From Dasypus novemcinctus (taxonomy: Eukaryota; Chordata; Mammalia; Cingulata; Dasypodidae), in NCBI RefSeq assembly GCF_030445035.2, contig NC_080695.1, positions 51,477,954-51,541,953 of the forward strand: DNA of 64,000 bases. Direction: 5' to 3'. This document shows, in pieces, positions 32,691 to 43,439 of the stretch (its first letter is position 1; the number at the start of each line of letters is the position of its first letter). Below the pieces are notes generated by a model, which worked only from the letters and a program-made list of their open reading frames with translations, had not been told where the DNA came from and did not search any database. A program made the position numbers and the translations under genes.

Positions 32691-34830
32691 GTACGCTTAT
32701 CAATTGTATTGACACATAATAATAAAGGATAAATTCATGCAAAGAGTACAATCTCTGGTATTCAGTGTAATCACATATTTGTGCATTCATCACCCCAATC
32801 ATTCCCAGAGCACTTTCATTATTCCAATAATAATGAGCAAAAAGAACCAATGAATACCTATCACCTCTCCATGTCTCTATGCCACATCTGCTGTAAATAC
32901 CTGTCCTTCTTATATCTCCTCTCTAGTATGCTTGCATTTAGATTTTGTAAAAACAGTTATATATATTCAATACCACCCATATTCATGTTTTACATGAGGG
33001 TTTGCTATCTTATACAGACTCATGTTACAATTTTTAGCTTTCCTTCCAGTAATATATATGAACTTGGACTTTCCCTTTCAAACATTGTCATAAGCGTATA
33101 ATAGCTCTGTTAGTTACAAACATCATGACATATTTTAAAAATGTGGGTTTTTTTTTTTCCCCCTTTCAGCCTGCAGCAAACCCTATACTATCTCTTGTAG
33201 TTCTGGTCTTTGGGTAACATATTCTACCAATGTTTGTTTGTCTGTGAAGACTTTGAACTCACCCTCAGTTTTGAAAGACTTTTTTTTGCAGGATACAGAA
33301 TTTCTTGGCTAGCAGTTTTTCTCTTCCAGTATATTAAATACATCATACCACTTTCTTCTTGACACCAAAGTTTCTGATGAGAGGTCAGCACTTAATCTTA
33401 TCAAGTTTCTCTTGTATGTGATGCTTTGCTTTCCTCTTGCTGCTTTTAGGATCCCCTGTTTTATCTCTGATATTTGTCATTCTGAATAGGAGGTGTTTTG
33501 GGGCAGGTCTATTTGGATTTATTCTGTTTGGGGTGAGTTTTCCTTCTTGGATTTGATACTTATGTCCTTCATGAAGGTTGGGAAGTTTTGGTCATTATTT
33601 CTTCAAATTTTCTTTCAGCTCCTTTTCCATTCTCATCTCCTTCTGGGACACCAATAATGTGAATATTTGTGCATCTTGCATTTTCATTTAATTCCCTGAG
33701 ACTCTGTTTCATTTTTTCCATTCTTTTCTCTTTCTGCTCTCCTGACTTTTCCAGTTCAGAAGTTCTGTCTCCAAAATCACTAAGTCTTTCTTTGAGCAAT
33801 TCAGTTCTGCTCTTATGTGCCTCTAATGTACTTTTAATCTCACCTATCCTGTCTTTCATTCTATAAGGTCTGTTACTTTACTTTTCAGGCTTTCAAATTG
33901 CTCTTTATGCTCTCCCAGTGTTTCTTAATATGTTTTATTTAGCCATGTTTTCTTAAACTCTTTGAAATGATTTAGGAGAGTTGTGTGGTTATCAGTGCTT
34001 AATTGTATTAAATCATGTATCTCTTCAGAATGTTTGATTACTTCTTTTGGCTGGGCCATCTCTTAGTGTTTCCTAGTATGACTTGTAATTTTTGGCTGAT
34101 ATCTAGCCATCTGAGTATGTTGGTGAATTTACTCTGATGAACAATTTCTCTATTGCCTACAGTCCTTTTTTTCCCCACACCTTTTCTTTGATAATTGGGT
34201 CACTTGATTCTATGTCTTTAAAATTGCTCAGCTTAAGTTATGAAAATCAGGCAAGGGCCTCACTAGTGGGGCACACATTTTCTCCCATGGTAGGACACAG
34301 AGAGAACCAAATTTTTGTCCATGCAATCTCCATACTGGCCAGCATATGGCACACATCAGCACACCTTTCCTTGGAGTTGTTTCAGTCTGGGCTTTCCTGT
34401 ATTCCTGTGTTGAATCTCCAGAGAAGAGATTCAAAACAGACTCCGCTGACCCAAGGCACTAAAGAGAAGCACCGCAAGTTCCCCTCCATTTTCCCTCAAA
34501 ACAGCTGTTGGGGATGGAGATGTCTGTTTCCCTGCAATTGGCTTCAGGAAGCCAAGGATTTTATCTCCAATTAATAATATCTTGGTGGTGGGAGAGCAGA
34601 ACACTTCCTGCTTCACTAGGAGCTTAGTAACTAACTTTGGTCCTTTTGGCTTCTTGATCTCTCTGTCCTTCACCCACTTGGAAGTTGGAAGCTTTGGAGC
34701 AAAGTCCTAGTCTGCTGACTCCCAAAGGAGGTTCCCCCAGGTAGCTTTTGACCATTTTTCCACTGTTTTTGAGACCATTGAGCTATGCCTCTTAGTTTGA
34801 TGCCACCTTCCCACAGTTCTCATCTCCTAC
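32691..34830 (-). mobile_element. HAL1-like half-L1, antisense
   Basis: In minus-strand sense: a 5' UTR-like part (34830-33900), an ORF1 remnant (about 33870-33170), a T/A-rich junction, and then a 3' UTR (33160-32691) with no ORF2. ORF1 followed directly by a 3' UTR is the defining layout of HAL1 elements, which are well represented in xenarthrans. Assignment to HAL1 over a deleted L1 is an inference. Confidence 0.65.
33170..33870 (-). pseudogene. HAL1/L1 ORF1 pseudogene
   Basis: ORF1p is the trimeric RNA-binding chaperone of L1-type elements. The open part (33569-33859) begins MKDRIGEIKS and has a heptad-rich coiled coil, then EKMKQSLRELNENARCTNIH, IIGVPEGDENGKGAERKFEE. These are the coiled-coil end and the start of the RRM region. 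Downstream toward 33170 the CTD-like segment is readable only across stops ('caaatagacctgccccaaaac'), so the gene is broken. Confidence 0.8.
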
Positions 34831-35119
34831 AGTTTTAAATTGAAATAGACTTCACACACCAGAAATTTCACCATTTACCATATACCATATACAATATACA
34901 TTGTATACATACCATATACATTAATTTATAATAAATGTATAAACTTGTGCAGTCATTTCCATTGTCGGTTTTCAAAAAGATAATTATCCCATAAAGAAAT
35001 TCCATATCCCTTGAATTACTGTACAGTCCCTTGTCCCCAGTCTCCTGGCAAAAATATATTCTCTTTTCTTTATATATTTATTTGCCAATGTGTGACATTA
35101 TATAAAATGCTTCATACAC
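34831..35119 (-). repeat. Old L1 3' end, antisense
   Basis: Reverse complement of the older L1 3' region: 'aattgaaatagacttcaca', 'aacttgtgcagtcatttcc', 'ccagtctcctggcaa', 'atttatttgccaatgtgtga', 'tataaaatgcttcatacac'. An AT-rich 'ccatata' tract lies at 34875-34925. It ends exactly where the MaLR LTR begins. Confidence 0.65.
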
Positions 35120-36088
35120 TGTAGTAGTTTAATATTGTATGATTTCTGAAAATAGATATTGGATTATTTTTGTCCACTGGTCTGTCCCTCCAGACATACA
35201 AGAGTATATTGGAGGGAAGCAGACTTGGCCCAGTGGATAGGGCATCTGTCTACCACATGGGAGGTCCACGGTTCAAACCCGGGACCTCCTTGACACACGT
35301 GGAGCTGGCCCATGCACAGTGCTGCTGCACGCATGGAGTGCTGAGGCACCCAGCGGTGTCCCCACATGGGGGAGCTCCATGAGCAAGGAATGCACCCCAT
35401 AAAGGGAACCGCCCAGTGCGAAAGAAAGTGCAGCCTGCCCAGGAACTGCAATGCACACATGGAGAGCTGGCACAACAAGATGACACAACAAAAAGAACAC
35501 AGATTCCCATGCCACTGACAACAACAGAGGCAGACAAAGAATAACATGCAATGAATAGACACAGAACAGACAACTGGGGCAGGGAGGAGGGGAGAGCAAT
35601 AAATAAATCTTAAAAAAAAAAAGAGTATATTCGATTCAGAGAGTTTACTTTTACTTGAATAAATAATGATTAAGACTTTGGGCATGTCCAGAGGACGTTG
35701 AGTTCCCATTCCCTTGCAGAGAAGGGAGTTGGACTTTTGATGCTGGAGTTTTGATGTTGGAGTTTTGATTATGGAGCCTAGGAAATTGAACACACAGGAG
35801 AAGAACACAGAGGAATAGAGAAAATTCCTTAGACACAACAGAAGCCCTGAGGAGAGAATCAGATCTATTTTCCTGATTTGTCTGCAGCTGAGATTGACAT
35901 AGCACAACAGCTGAGTGGGAAGAGAAACCCAAGAAGCCAGATCTCTTGGAAGAAGTCAACAGTCAACTTGCCCAAACATGTGGCAATAAGCTTTGATGAG
36001 GGAAGTAACTTATGTTTCATGGCCTGGTGACTGTAAACTTCTACTGGAAATAAATGCCCTTTGTGAAAGCCAACAGTCGATATTTCAT
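35120..36088 (+). mobile_element. MaLR-like LTR split by DAS-I
   Basis: Same LTR family as 16548-17150: starts TGTAGTAG, with 'aaaatagatattggattatt', 'tctgtccctccagacatac', then (after the SINE) 'gcagagaagggagttg', 'cttatgtttcatggcctggt', 'aataaatgccctttgtgaaa'. The last ~40 bp are lost. It sits at the same position of the same L1 3' remnant as the 16.5-kb LTR. Confidence 0.75.
35211..35620 (+). mobile_element. DAS-I SINE, nested in MaLR LTR
   Basis: Head 'acttggcccagtggataggg' and tail 'gcaataaataaatctt' with poly(A). Target duplication aagagtatatt at 35200-35210 and 35621-35631. More CpG-decayed than the copy at 5043, and it has an extra internal segment around 35440-35500. A 247-codon open frame crossing it on the minus strand is spurious. 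Confidence 0.95.
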
Positions 36089-36292
36089 AAAAGAATTTGG
36101 CTGGCTGGAAAAAGAAGTAAGGGCCAATGCTGAAGTGAAGGCAGAAATTCTCCTGCTGACTCTGAAACCCCCAGTTCTGACTTTAAGTCTTCCAACTGAT
36201 TGTGTGAGGAGACTCCCCATATTGCAGAAGGCAATCTCCTTCTTTGATTATAGGTATAACCCATTAATTATTGATGCAAATTCCATCCACAA

Positions 36293-36571
36293 GCTGGCCA
36301 TGCGCAGCGCTGATGCGCGCAAGGAGTGCCGTGCCATGCAAGAGTGTCCCCGCGTGGGGGAGCCCCACGCGCAAGGAGTGCGCCTGTGAGGAAAGCTGCC
36401 CAGCATGAAAAGAAAGAGCAGCCTGCCCAGGAATGGCGCCGCCCACACTTCCCATGCCGCTGACGACAACAGAAGCAGACAAAGAAACAAGACGCAGCAA
36501 ATAGACACCAAGAACAGACAACCAGGGGAGGGGGGGGAAATTAAATAAATAAATAAATCTTTAAAAAAAAA
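36293..36571 (+). mobile_element. 5'-truncated DAS-I SINE
   Basis: Starts at 'gctggccatgcgcagcgctg', about 91 nt inside the full-length element, so the whole tRNA-like head with both Pol III boxes is missing. The A-tail is intact. A perfect 15-bp target duplication (aaattccatccacaa) lies at 36278-36292 and 36572-36586. The truncation therefore happened at integration, not by later deletion. Confidence 0.95.
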
Positions 36572-36659
36572 AAATTCCATCCACAAAATGCCCTCAAAGT
36601 AACCAGCAGAGTAGTACTTGACTAAAGAATAGGACACTATAACCTTGCAAGCTGAGGTT

Positions 36660-36721
36660 TAACCATCACAATCACAATTTAACCATCACAACTTAACCAT
36701 CACAATCTAACCATCCTAATC
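36660..36721. repeat. Short tandem array of LTR terminal motif
   Basis: Four to five imperfect repeats of 'ttaaccatcacaa' with 13-17 bp spacing. This corresponds to the reverse complement of the LTR start and ends at the LTR boundary. Confidence 0.7.
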
Positions 36722-36957
36722 TCTTTTTCTGGATTTCCTCTTTTATTTTGTGATATATTGGGCAGTCCATGTCAAGAACCATCTATCTTGATTACATTAG
36801 CTTTGTAGTAAATCTTGAGTTAAATAGTGCATATCTCTATATTCATTTTCTACTCCGGGTATTTTTGCTTATTTGTGTTTCCTTTGTATATGTATATTTT
36901 AAAATCAGAGTGTAAATTATGTGTTAAAAGGGTGGGAATGTGATTAGGATTCTCTAG
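36722..36957 (-). repeat. Old L1 ORF2 fragment, antisense (part 1)
   Basis: 'tcttgattacattagctttg', 'tagtaaatcttgagttaaat' and 'atattttaaaatcagagtgt' match reverse-complement ORF2 after the RT domain. It continues beyond the LTR at about 37590. Confidence 0.6.
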
Positions 36958-37554
36958 TGTGGTCGGTACGTCCTGTTGCGGTCAGTACGTCCTGTCCAGT
37001 GGACGATGGGGCAGGAGAGGCCTAGGCTCCTGCGGGGGCTCACAGGCATGGAGGGCGCGTGGCGGAGAAACCACCACGGAGAGAGGTGAGCACGCAGGTC
37101 TAATTTATTAAGGGAAGTACATGTGTTTATATAGGGTTATGGGGGAGTGAGCAGGGGACTGATTGGCTGTGGCCAAAGGGGGATTGGATTGGCGGTGGCG
37201 AACAGTTGGTGGGGGGAAGAGGCAGATTCTAGGTTGGTGAAGGGGCGGCACCGGCGGGAAAGGGGAACGGGGCTGGGAGTGATTGGTAGGGACTAGTTCC
37301 TTGCCTTTTATGGTGCGGCTTGTGCTGCGGCTTGACAGTGCGGGAGGGGGGATGTGAGCGTAGGCAGCTTCTGCTGGCTATCAGCAAGCCGGTGTCAGTT
37401 GCCTGGGCGAGGCCGAGGGCAGTGCGCCCGTTCCATGGCTGAGGGCAGTTCACCCGTTCTAGCCACCCTACACCCGAGTGGTGGGCTGCGCATATCCTCC
37501 ACTGGGCGCGGCTGTGCTTGCCAGCCAGACTTCAGCCTGCCTCACCTCACTCCA
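36958..37554 (-). mobile_element. ERV2-type solo LTR, antisense
   Basis: GC- and CpG-rich LTR with TATATAAA (37126-37133), AATAAA (37104-37109) and a U3 region sharing 'gttctagccaccct' and 'gagggcagt' blocks with the LTR at 792-1325. It interrupts L1 ORF2 between 'gattaggatt' and 'gaaagtgacatctt', adjacent in L1. A 19-bp unit (ggtcggtacgtcctgttgc) is tandemly repeated at the left end (36961-36997). The ends are approximate and no clean 6-bp duplication is visible. Confidence 0.7.
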
Positions 37555-37589
37555 GTATCAATAATGGAAAGTGACATCTTAAGAATACT

Positions 37590-39129
37590 GAATGTATCAG
37601 CCGTAGAACATGATATAGCACTCCATTAAACTAAGTCTACTTTTATTTCTCTCAGCTACATTTTATAGCTATCATTGTAGAAGTTTTCTTCATTTCCTGG
37701 TAAGTTAATTCCTGATGTTTATTGTTTTATAATACTTTAAATGAAATTATATCTGCTTGTATTTTCTAATTATTCATTTCTAGTATATAGTAATCAATGG
37801 ACTTTTTTCACACAATAATGTATTCTAAACCTTTTCTAAAATCATTTATTAGTTCCAATTTTTTGAGAATCATTAGCATTTTCTATGTACATGATCATTT
37901 AATATTTAAAGACAGTTTAATTCTCTTTTTCTGCTTTTATTTTATCTTGCCTTATTGATCTTGTTAGTATCTCAAGTACAAAGTTAATTAGAAGTGGCAA
38001 AGCCATCATATTTATATTCAATTATTTACCATTAGTTATGACAATAAGTGTATGGATTTTTTTGGTAAATGTCCCCTTTTCAAAAAGAGGAAGTTCCTTC
38101 TTTTTCATGTGTGCTAAGTGTTTTTAACTTGTAGGATGTTCAATTTTTCAAATGTTTTTTCTGCACCTGTAGAAGACATCATATGCTTATGTTATTCTGT
38201 TATATGATGGATTAAATTAAGGGAATTTTTAATGGTAAATTAACTGCATTCTTGAGACAAACCTGCTTAAGAATGATATATTATTCTTTACATTTATTGC
38301 TGAATTTGATTTGCTAGTATTTTGTGAAGGGCTTTTGCATATATACTCATAAGGCATATTGGTCCATAATTATCTTTCCTTTTAACTGTTTTTGTCAAGG
38401 TTTAATGTAAGTCTTTGATGTTCTCCTAAAATGAATTCAGGTTTCCTTCCTTTTTTTTTTTTTTTGAAAAAGTTTGTATGTTTGATATTATATTCTCCTT
38501 AAATGTTGGATAAAATTTACCATTAAAACCGTTTGGACATGGACTTTCCTTTGTGAGAAGATTTCTGATATAGGTTTCTTTGATATAGTGTTGGCCCTCT
38601 TTTAATATCATATTTTCCCAACCTATAAGGTATGTTTTTCAAGGCCTTTATCCATTTTATCTAAGTTGTTTGATTTTTGGCATGAAATTGGCATGGCATT
38701 TGTTTAATATTCTTTTTATGTCTGCATGATCTGTAGTAATAGTAAATTTTATTCATGATATTGGCAATGTGAACTTCAATCTAGCTAAGAGCTTATCAAT
38801 TTAAGATTTTCAAATAGCTAACTTTTGGCTTTGCTACTTATTTGCCTTAATTCAAAATATTTATTCATGTATTATTTCCTTCCTTTTATTCACTTTGTGT
38901 ACATTTTTTTGATATGTTCTAATTTCTCAATTTCAAAACTTTCATGATTTCTTTTAAGCTTTTATCCTTATTAAGAGAATTTTCTCTTGTCCCTACTTTA
39001 CTGGCATTCTAAAAATTTTCCTATAATTTATTTTCATTGTCATTTAATTCTAGATGGTTTATTTCCTTTATGATTTCTTTTTTAATCCATTTAATCCATG
39101 AGTTATTTTAAAATTTGTTACAAATAATG
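37590..39129 (-). pseudogene. Old L1 ORF2 fragment, antisense (part 2)
   Basis: Reverse-complement ORF2 landmarks run in order from after the RT palm back towards the endonuclease: 'agcatttt' segments, 'ttttctgcacctgtagaaga', 'tttgctagtattttgtgaag', 'cataaggcatattggtccat', 'taccattaaaaccgtttgga'. It is heavily diverged with no open frame, much older than the L1s at 23-29 and 53-61 kb. Confidence 0.75.
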
Positions 39130-39450
39130 TCCTATTAATGAAGTCTCTAACAAGATAAGGAAATTCAGATAAAGAAAGCCACAGAAGGTAAAAACTTAAA
39201 TCAACAAAATGCAGGGAAGAAAGAATAGATCAGGAGAAACCACCATGTGTCTTGCCTTGGGACAAGTTAAGGACCAAAGCTCGCCAGCAACCATCCCCAG
39301 ACCACCATAGACTTGGTTAGAAAGAGTTGCCTTGATCATGGCTTTATGTGGACATTTTCCCAGTGTCAAAACCATAAGCTAAAAAATTCCCAGTTTTTAA
39401 CCTGTCCTATTTCATGATATTTATTTGGAGAGGCCCAGCAAACTAAAACA
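39130..39450 (+). mobile_element. MaLR provirus 5' LTR, 5'-truncated
   Basis: Begins within the LTR ('gaaattcagataaagaaagc') and runs 'ccaccatgtgtcttgccttg', 'ggaccaaagctcgccagcaa', 'ccataagctaaaaaattccc', ending 'aactaaaaca', followed at once by 'gattttggtaccaagagagt'. The first ~130 bp present in the 3' LTR are missing. Confidence 0.8.
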
Positions 39451-40808
39451 GATTTTGGTACCAAGAGAGTGGGGTGCTACTATAGCAAACACAAAACAGT
39501 GTGCAAACAGCTTTGAAATTTGATCATGGATTGATAGGAAAGGCCTAGACCAGTTTGAAGAAACTGTTCTCAGGACTATGGATGCTAAAGGTAATTCTCA
39601 TGAGGACTTAAAAGAAAATGATGATTGTGCTATTGGAAATTGATGGAAAGGTGATCCTTCTTTTAAAGTTGCAGAGATTTTGGCAGAATTGAGTTCTGAT
39701 GTCAGGTGGAAGACAGAACTTGACAGGGTTGAACTTGAATATTTAGCTGAGAAGATTGCCAAGGTAAGTGTGAAAAGTTCAGTCCGCTTTCTCCTTGCAA
39801 CATATGTAAAATACAAGGGGAAATGGATAAGCTTAGAACTGAACTCCTGGGCACAAAGAAACCAGAAATTGATGGTTTGGAAAATTCTGAGTTTTTGGAA
39901 AGTAAGTTCCTGGAGAATAGTGTTCCATCCATGGGTTTAAATGCACATGCCACCAGTTAGCAATTTCCAGGGAAGTCAGGATTGGAAATACAGTTATCCA
40001 GGAAGAATATGTGGAAAGTCCTTTTGACTGATGGTCTGGACCCATGTATTACGTGCAAAATCAAGTTTTTAGAGAGAGCTGTATGAAAAGAACCACTGCC
40101 AGCCTGGAATAAAAGAGACCAAAGAGAAACAGATTGAAGGAAAAAAATAATTTCAAGGGCAGAAAGACAGAAGTTGAGTTTGGTTCTGAAGACATCTTCT
40201 TTGGCCAAGATAGTGGGTCCACCCATGTGTGTGGAAAGGGTGAGTCTGCCTGGCACTTGGAGAGGGTGGGCCTTCCAACCAATTGTTCAGGAAGATTGCT
40301 ACCACCCCAGTGTTCAGACAGGGTGGAGTCTATACCATGGAGATTGCAGAGAGTCTGGCCACCAGCCCAGGGATGTGAGAGGGTGGGGCCTGTGCCCGTG
40401 CACTTGCAGACAGCCAGCTGCCATCCCATTGCTTGGAGAGCATAAAGCCTTCACCCCAGTGTTTGCAAAGAGCATGGCTGCTCTACAAGCTCTTGGAAGG
40501 TGTGGGGTTGCCACTCCATCAGACCCAGTGGAAGAAACATCATTCTATAGATAAATTACAGACCTTGAAATCTATTATTGTATATCCTGCAAGGTTTTAG
40601 AATTGTTTGCAAACTGTGACCCCAGTTTGCCTTCCGGTTTCCCTCTAGGGAATGGAAATGTTTATCCTATGCCTGTCCTTCCATTGATTTTGATAAGATT
40701 CTAGCCTAAGTATTGTTTCTGAAATGACTTAAGACTTTTGAGACATTGTAATAGAATTAGTGTATTTTGCATATTGGAAACATGTTTTGGGGGGTCTACT
40801 GGGGGAAG
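39451..40808 (+). mobile_element. MaLR internal region
   Basis: Starts 'ttttggtaccaagagagtgg', the canonical MaLR internal start, and then 'gtgctactatagcaaacac'. It is collinear with 17151-18695 ('cacaaagaaaccagaaatt', 'gaagtcaggattggaaatac', 'gagagagctgtatgaa'). It ends in a G-rich polypurine tract (about 40785-40808) just before the 3' LTR. No intact frame. The 126-codon ORF at 40174-40554 has no known domain. Confidence 0.75.
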
Positions 40809-41273
40809 TGTAGTATTCTGAAGCTGTTATGTATCACGGGAAAATCTGTTAAATTTATTCCATTCCTGTGGGTGTGTACACACTGTAAGTAGAACCTTTT
40901 GATGATGCTACTTTAGGTAGGATGTGACCCACCTCAATCAGAATGGATCTTAATCCTCTTCCTAGCGTCCTTTACAAGAGGAGGAAATTCAGATACAGAG
41001 AGAATGGCACAGGAAGTAAAAAGCTAAGACAAAAGAAACCTGGAAGAGAAGAACAAAACCAGGAGACACCACAAGGTGGCTTCCATGTAACAAGCTGAGG
41101 ACCTTGGGTCACCAACAGCCATCACCAAAACTCCACAGTCTTGGGGAGAAAATATTGTCTTGATGACTTGATGTGGACATTTTCCTAGCCTCAAAAAAAT
41201 AAGCTAATAAATCTCCATTGCTTAAGCCAACGCATTTCATGGTATTTGCTTAAGCAGCCTAGACACTAAAACA
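40809..41273 (+). mobile_element. MaLR provirus 3' LTR
   Basis: Starts TGTAGTAT after the polypurine tract and carries 'attccattcctgtgggtgtg', 'gaatggatcttaatcctctt', 'gaccttgggtcaccaacagc', 'taagccaacgcatttcatgg', ending 'agacactaaaaca'. It is inserted into the older antisense L1, which resumes at about 41275. Confidence 0.8.
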
Positions 41274-41274
41274 T

Positions 41275-41620
41275 TAAGCTTCTATCACTTTGTAAATCAT
41301 GGAGATTTCTGCTGCAGTTGAGCATATACTCCATTCTGGTGAATGCTTCCATTGCAAGCACACATTCACATAAAAATGTGCATTCTCCAATTGTTGGGTA
41401 TAGTGTAATTTGATAACCAGGTAGTGTCACTTGAATCTTTATATATACTTACTGAATTTATATTAAATATTTAATTGCATTTATTTTACCTTCATTTTTG
41501 AACAATATTTATACATCATATAGAATTCTCTTTTGAAATTTAAAAGTTTTCTTGTGTGTGTTTTTTGTTTTTGTTTTTGTTTTTGTTTTTTACAGCAAGT
41601 TAAAGCATGTTCCTGCATTC
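41275..41620 (-). repeat. Old L1 fragment, antisense (part 3)
   Basis: 'aaaatgtgcattctccaatt' and 'gttgggtatagtgtaatttg' match reverse-complement endonuclease-region sequence. This follows part 2 in L1 order, supporting MaLR insertion into one L1. It includes a (GTTTTT)n stretch at about 41553-41593. Confidence 0.55.
41553..41593. repeat. (GTTTTT)n simple repeat
   Basis: Several near-perfect GTTTTT units ending in a T run. Confidence 0.85.
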
Positions 41621-41763
41621 CCTTTTCTTGCTGCAGTTATTGGTACAGGTGAGAAGTCAGGACCATTTGTATTGTTGTTATATGATGTATAATGTGCTGC
41701 TATTAAACTTGTTCAGTCAATTTTTAATTTCTTATTATAATTTCAATTCTAGAATTATGAGTG

Positions 41764-42207
41764 TGTTATAGATTAGCAATATTAACCAGACTCAGACTTT
41801 GAATATATTTCCAATTGAGAGCTTTATTAGCCATGCGGTGACTGTCTTATCCTACACAGAGGAGAGAGCAGCCCCAAGTCTCAGGGAAGAGGTGTTTTTA
41901 TAGCTTTTTAGGAGGCAGAGGGGGTTTACAAGCAAGCAAGCAGGCACAGAAGCGGAACACTGTGGTTAGCTGAAGCTAGCGTATCTATTTTTTTTTTTCT
42001 TCTAAAAGCCCCATGATATTTATTGGCACTTTCCTTGTGGGCAGTTCTGAGTTATTTATTAGCACTCTCCTTGAGGCCACCTTAAGTTATTTACTGGCAC
42101 TCTCCTTGGAGGCTGCCTTAAGTCATTTATATATCTGAAGGCATTTGAAATTCCCACCTCCCAATGTAGTTCTATTCCTATTTTCCCAATGTGGCCTCAC
42201 CCCTACA
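41764..42207 (-). mobile_element. ERV1-type solo LTR, antisense
   Basis: 444 bp with TG (TGTTATAG) and CA (CCCCTACA) termini, flanked by the 4-bp duplication AGTG (41760-41763, 42208-42211), the size expected for class I ERVs. On the minus strand a TATAAA-like box (near 41896-41902) and AATAAA (near 41821-41826) lie in LTR order. Three related 'ttattggcactttcc'-type units occur at about 42018-42110. No primer-binding site or internal sequence remains, so it is a solo LTR. Family unknown to me. Confidence 0.75.
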
Positions 42208-42211
42208 AGTG

Positions 42212-43435
42212 GTTTTATGTTCTATAATTTTGCTTAAAATTCTATCTATTTATGAATTATGCATATAATTTTAAATCCATGAATATATTTATATTAACTG
42301 CACTAAAGCTCTTGCTTCTTGATTGCAATATCTGAGATCCCTCTGCTTTAATTTCTATTGAAGATTTTTTTGTTCTGGAGAATTGGTCACATTTTTTTTT
42401 TTTTTGCATGTCTATTGATTTTTGATTGAGTACTAAGCATTATGCCTGATATTTGAAAAGACTGCATTCTATTATGTTCCCATGAAGAGTGAGCTTTATT
42501 TAAACGCTGGAGCCTTTAAAAAATTTCTATTCACTTTTTAAACTTCTACCTGCTACAGTTTGCCAAACTTCCTATGTTCTCCTCATGCATTCACAGGTTA
42601 AGCAGATAGCCATATATTTAGGTGAAATTTGAATGCAGATTGCAGATTTTTGGGGTCCATTTTTTCTGTTGGCTTCCTCCCTCTCAGAATTTCCCTCTTA
42701 CTTTCCTGTCTTATCTTTCAACCACAACTTTATCCTCTGACCTTAACCCAGTGAGCCTAAAACTTTCTGCCCTCAGAGATGCACTCAGTTGAAGAGTGTC
42801 TTTGTCAAAAAGTCACAAACACAACATTTACATGTAATATTTCATTCTTCAATGGGAGATTACCCTCTAGTTACTGCCTACATTCTGTTGTTTTTGGCTC
42901 ATACTTTCAAATTTCAAATAGATTTGCTTTCCTAGTTGTTTTTTTTCCCTCTGTGTTAGTGTTGGTACTAACAAGTTATTCTGTCATTATCCCAAAGGCT
43001 TTTTGTTAGAAGCTAGACAAATTCTTTTTTGTTAATTGTCTCTTGAATGATTTCAGTTTATTAATTATAAATCTGTTTTATTTGTATTAACTGTTAAAAT
43101 TTATCTAGTCTTATTTCTTATTTTAGTCTAGCTGCGCATTTCTGTCTTTTATTGGTATGTTTTGCTTGGAGCTTCAGAATGATGGCTATTTGATGTAAAT
43201 GTAATTACCAATTTTGTTATTTAGCTTCTTTAATATAGTGATGAGAGGACCAGAGTTATGAACAATCTCAGCAGTGAAATCTATATTTGTGTATCCAGTA
43301 CCTCTGCATAGATTCATCTACAATGAAGAAGCATGTTGTAGGTGTCTCTGGCCTCTTTCCTAGAGCTGGCATGCATCACATCAGGAAAAAGTTTCCCCCA
43401 CTTACTGCTTGAGTTCGCCACAGCATAAATCCCTT
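42212..43435. other. AT-rich sequence, no gene seen
   Basis: Parts (for example 42380-42480, 'tgcatgtctattgatttttg') look like very old repeats but cannot be named. A 76-codon open frame (42779-43009) has no motif. Confidence 0.3.
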
Positions 43436-43439
43436 CAAC

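Larger units (their letters stand above)
36095..36721 (-). mobile_element. ERVL MLT2-like LTR, antisense, with expanded terminus
   Basis: 'agtcttccaactgattgtgt', 'cagaaggcaatctccttctt', 'ttattgatgcaaattccatc', 'atgccctcaaagtaaccagc' and 'aagaataggacactataacc' follow, as reverse complement, the first half of MLT2-type LTRs, which begin 'tgatggttaa'. It is interrupted by a headless DAS-I. The terminal 'taaccatcaca' motif is reiterated at 36660-36721. Confidence 0.6.

Noticed and set aside
35164..35907. 247-codon minus-strand open frame
   Set aside because: It spans a DAS-I inserted in a MaLR LTR and crosses both insertion junctions, so it cannot be an old coding sequence.
36660..36721. CRISPR-like array
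   Set aside because: Units are only about 13 bp, imperfect, with no spacers, in a mammalian LTR terminus.
40174..40554. 126-codon plus-strand frame
   Set aside because: It lies in the MaLR internal region, shows no known domain, and its counterpart in the 17-18 kb copy is not open.
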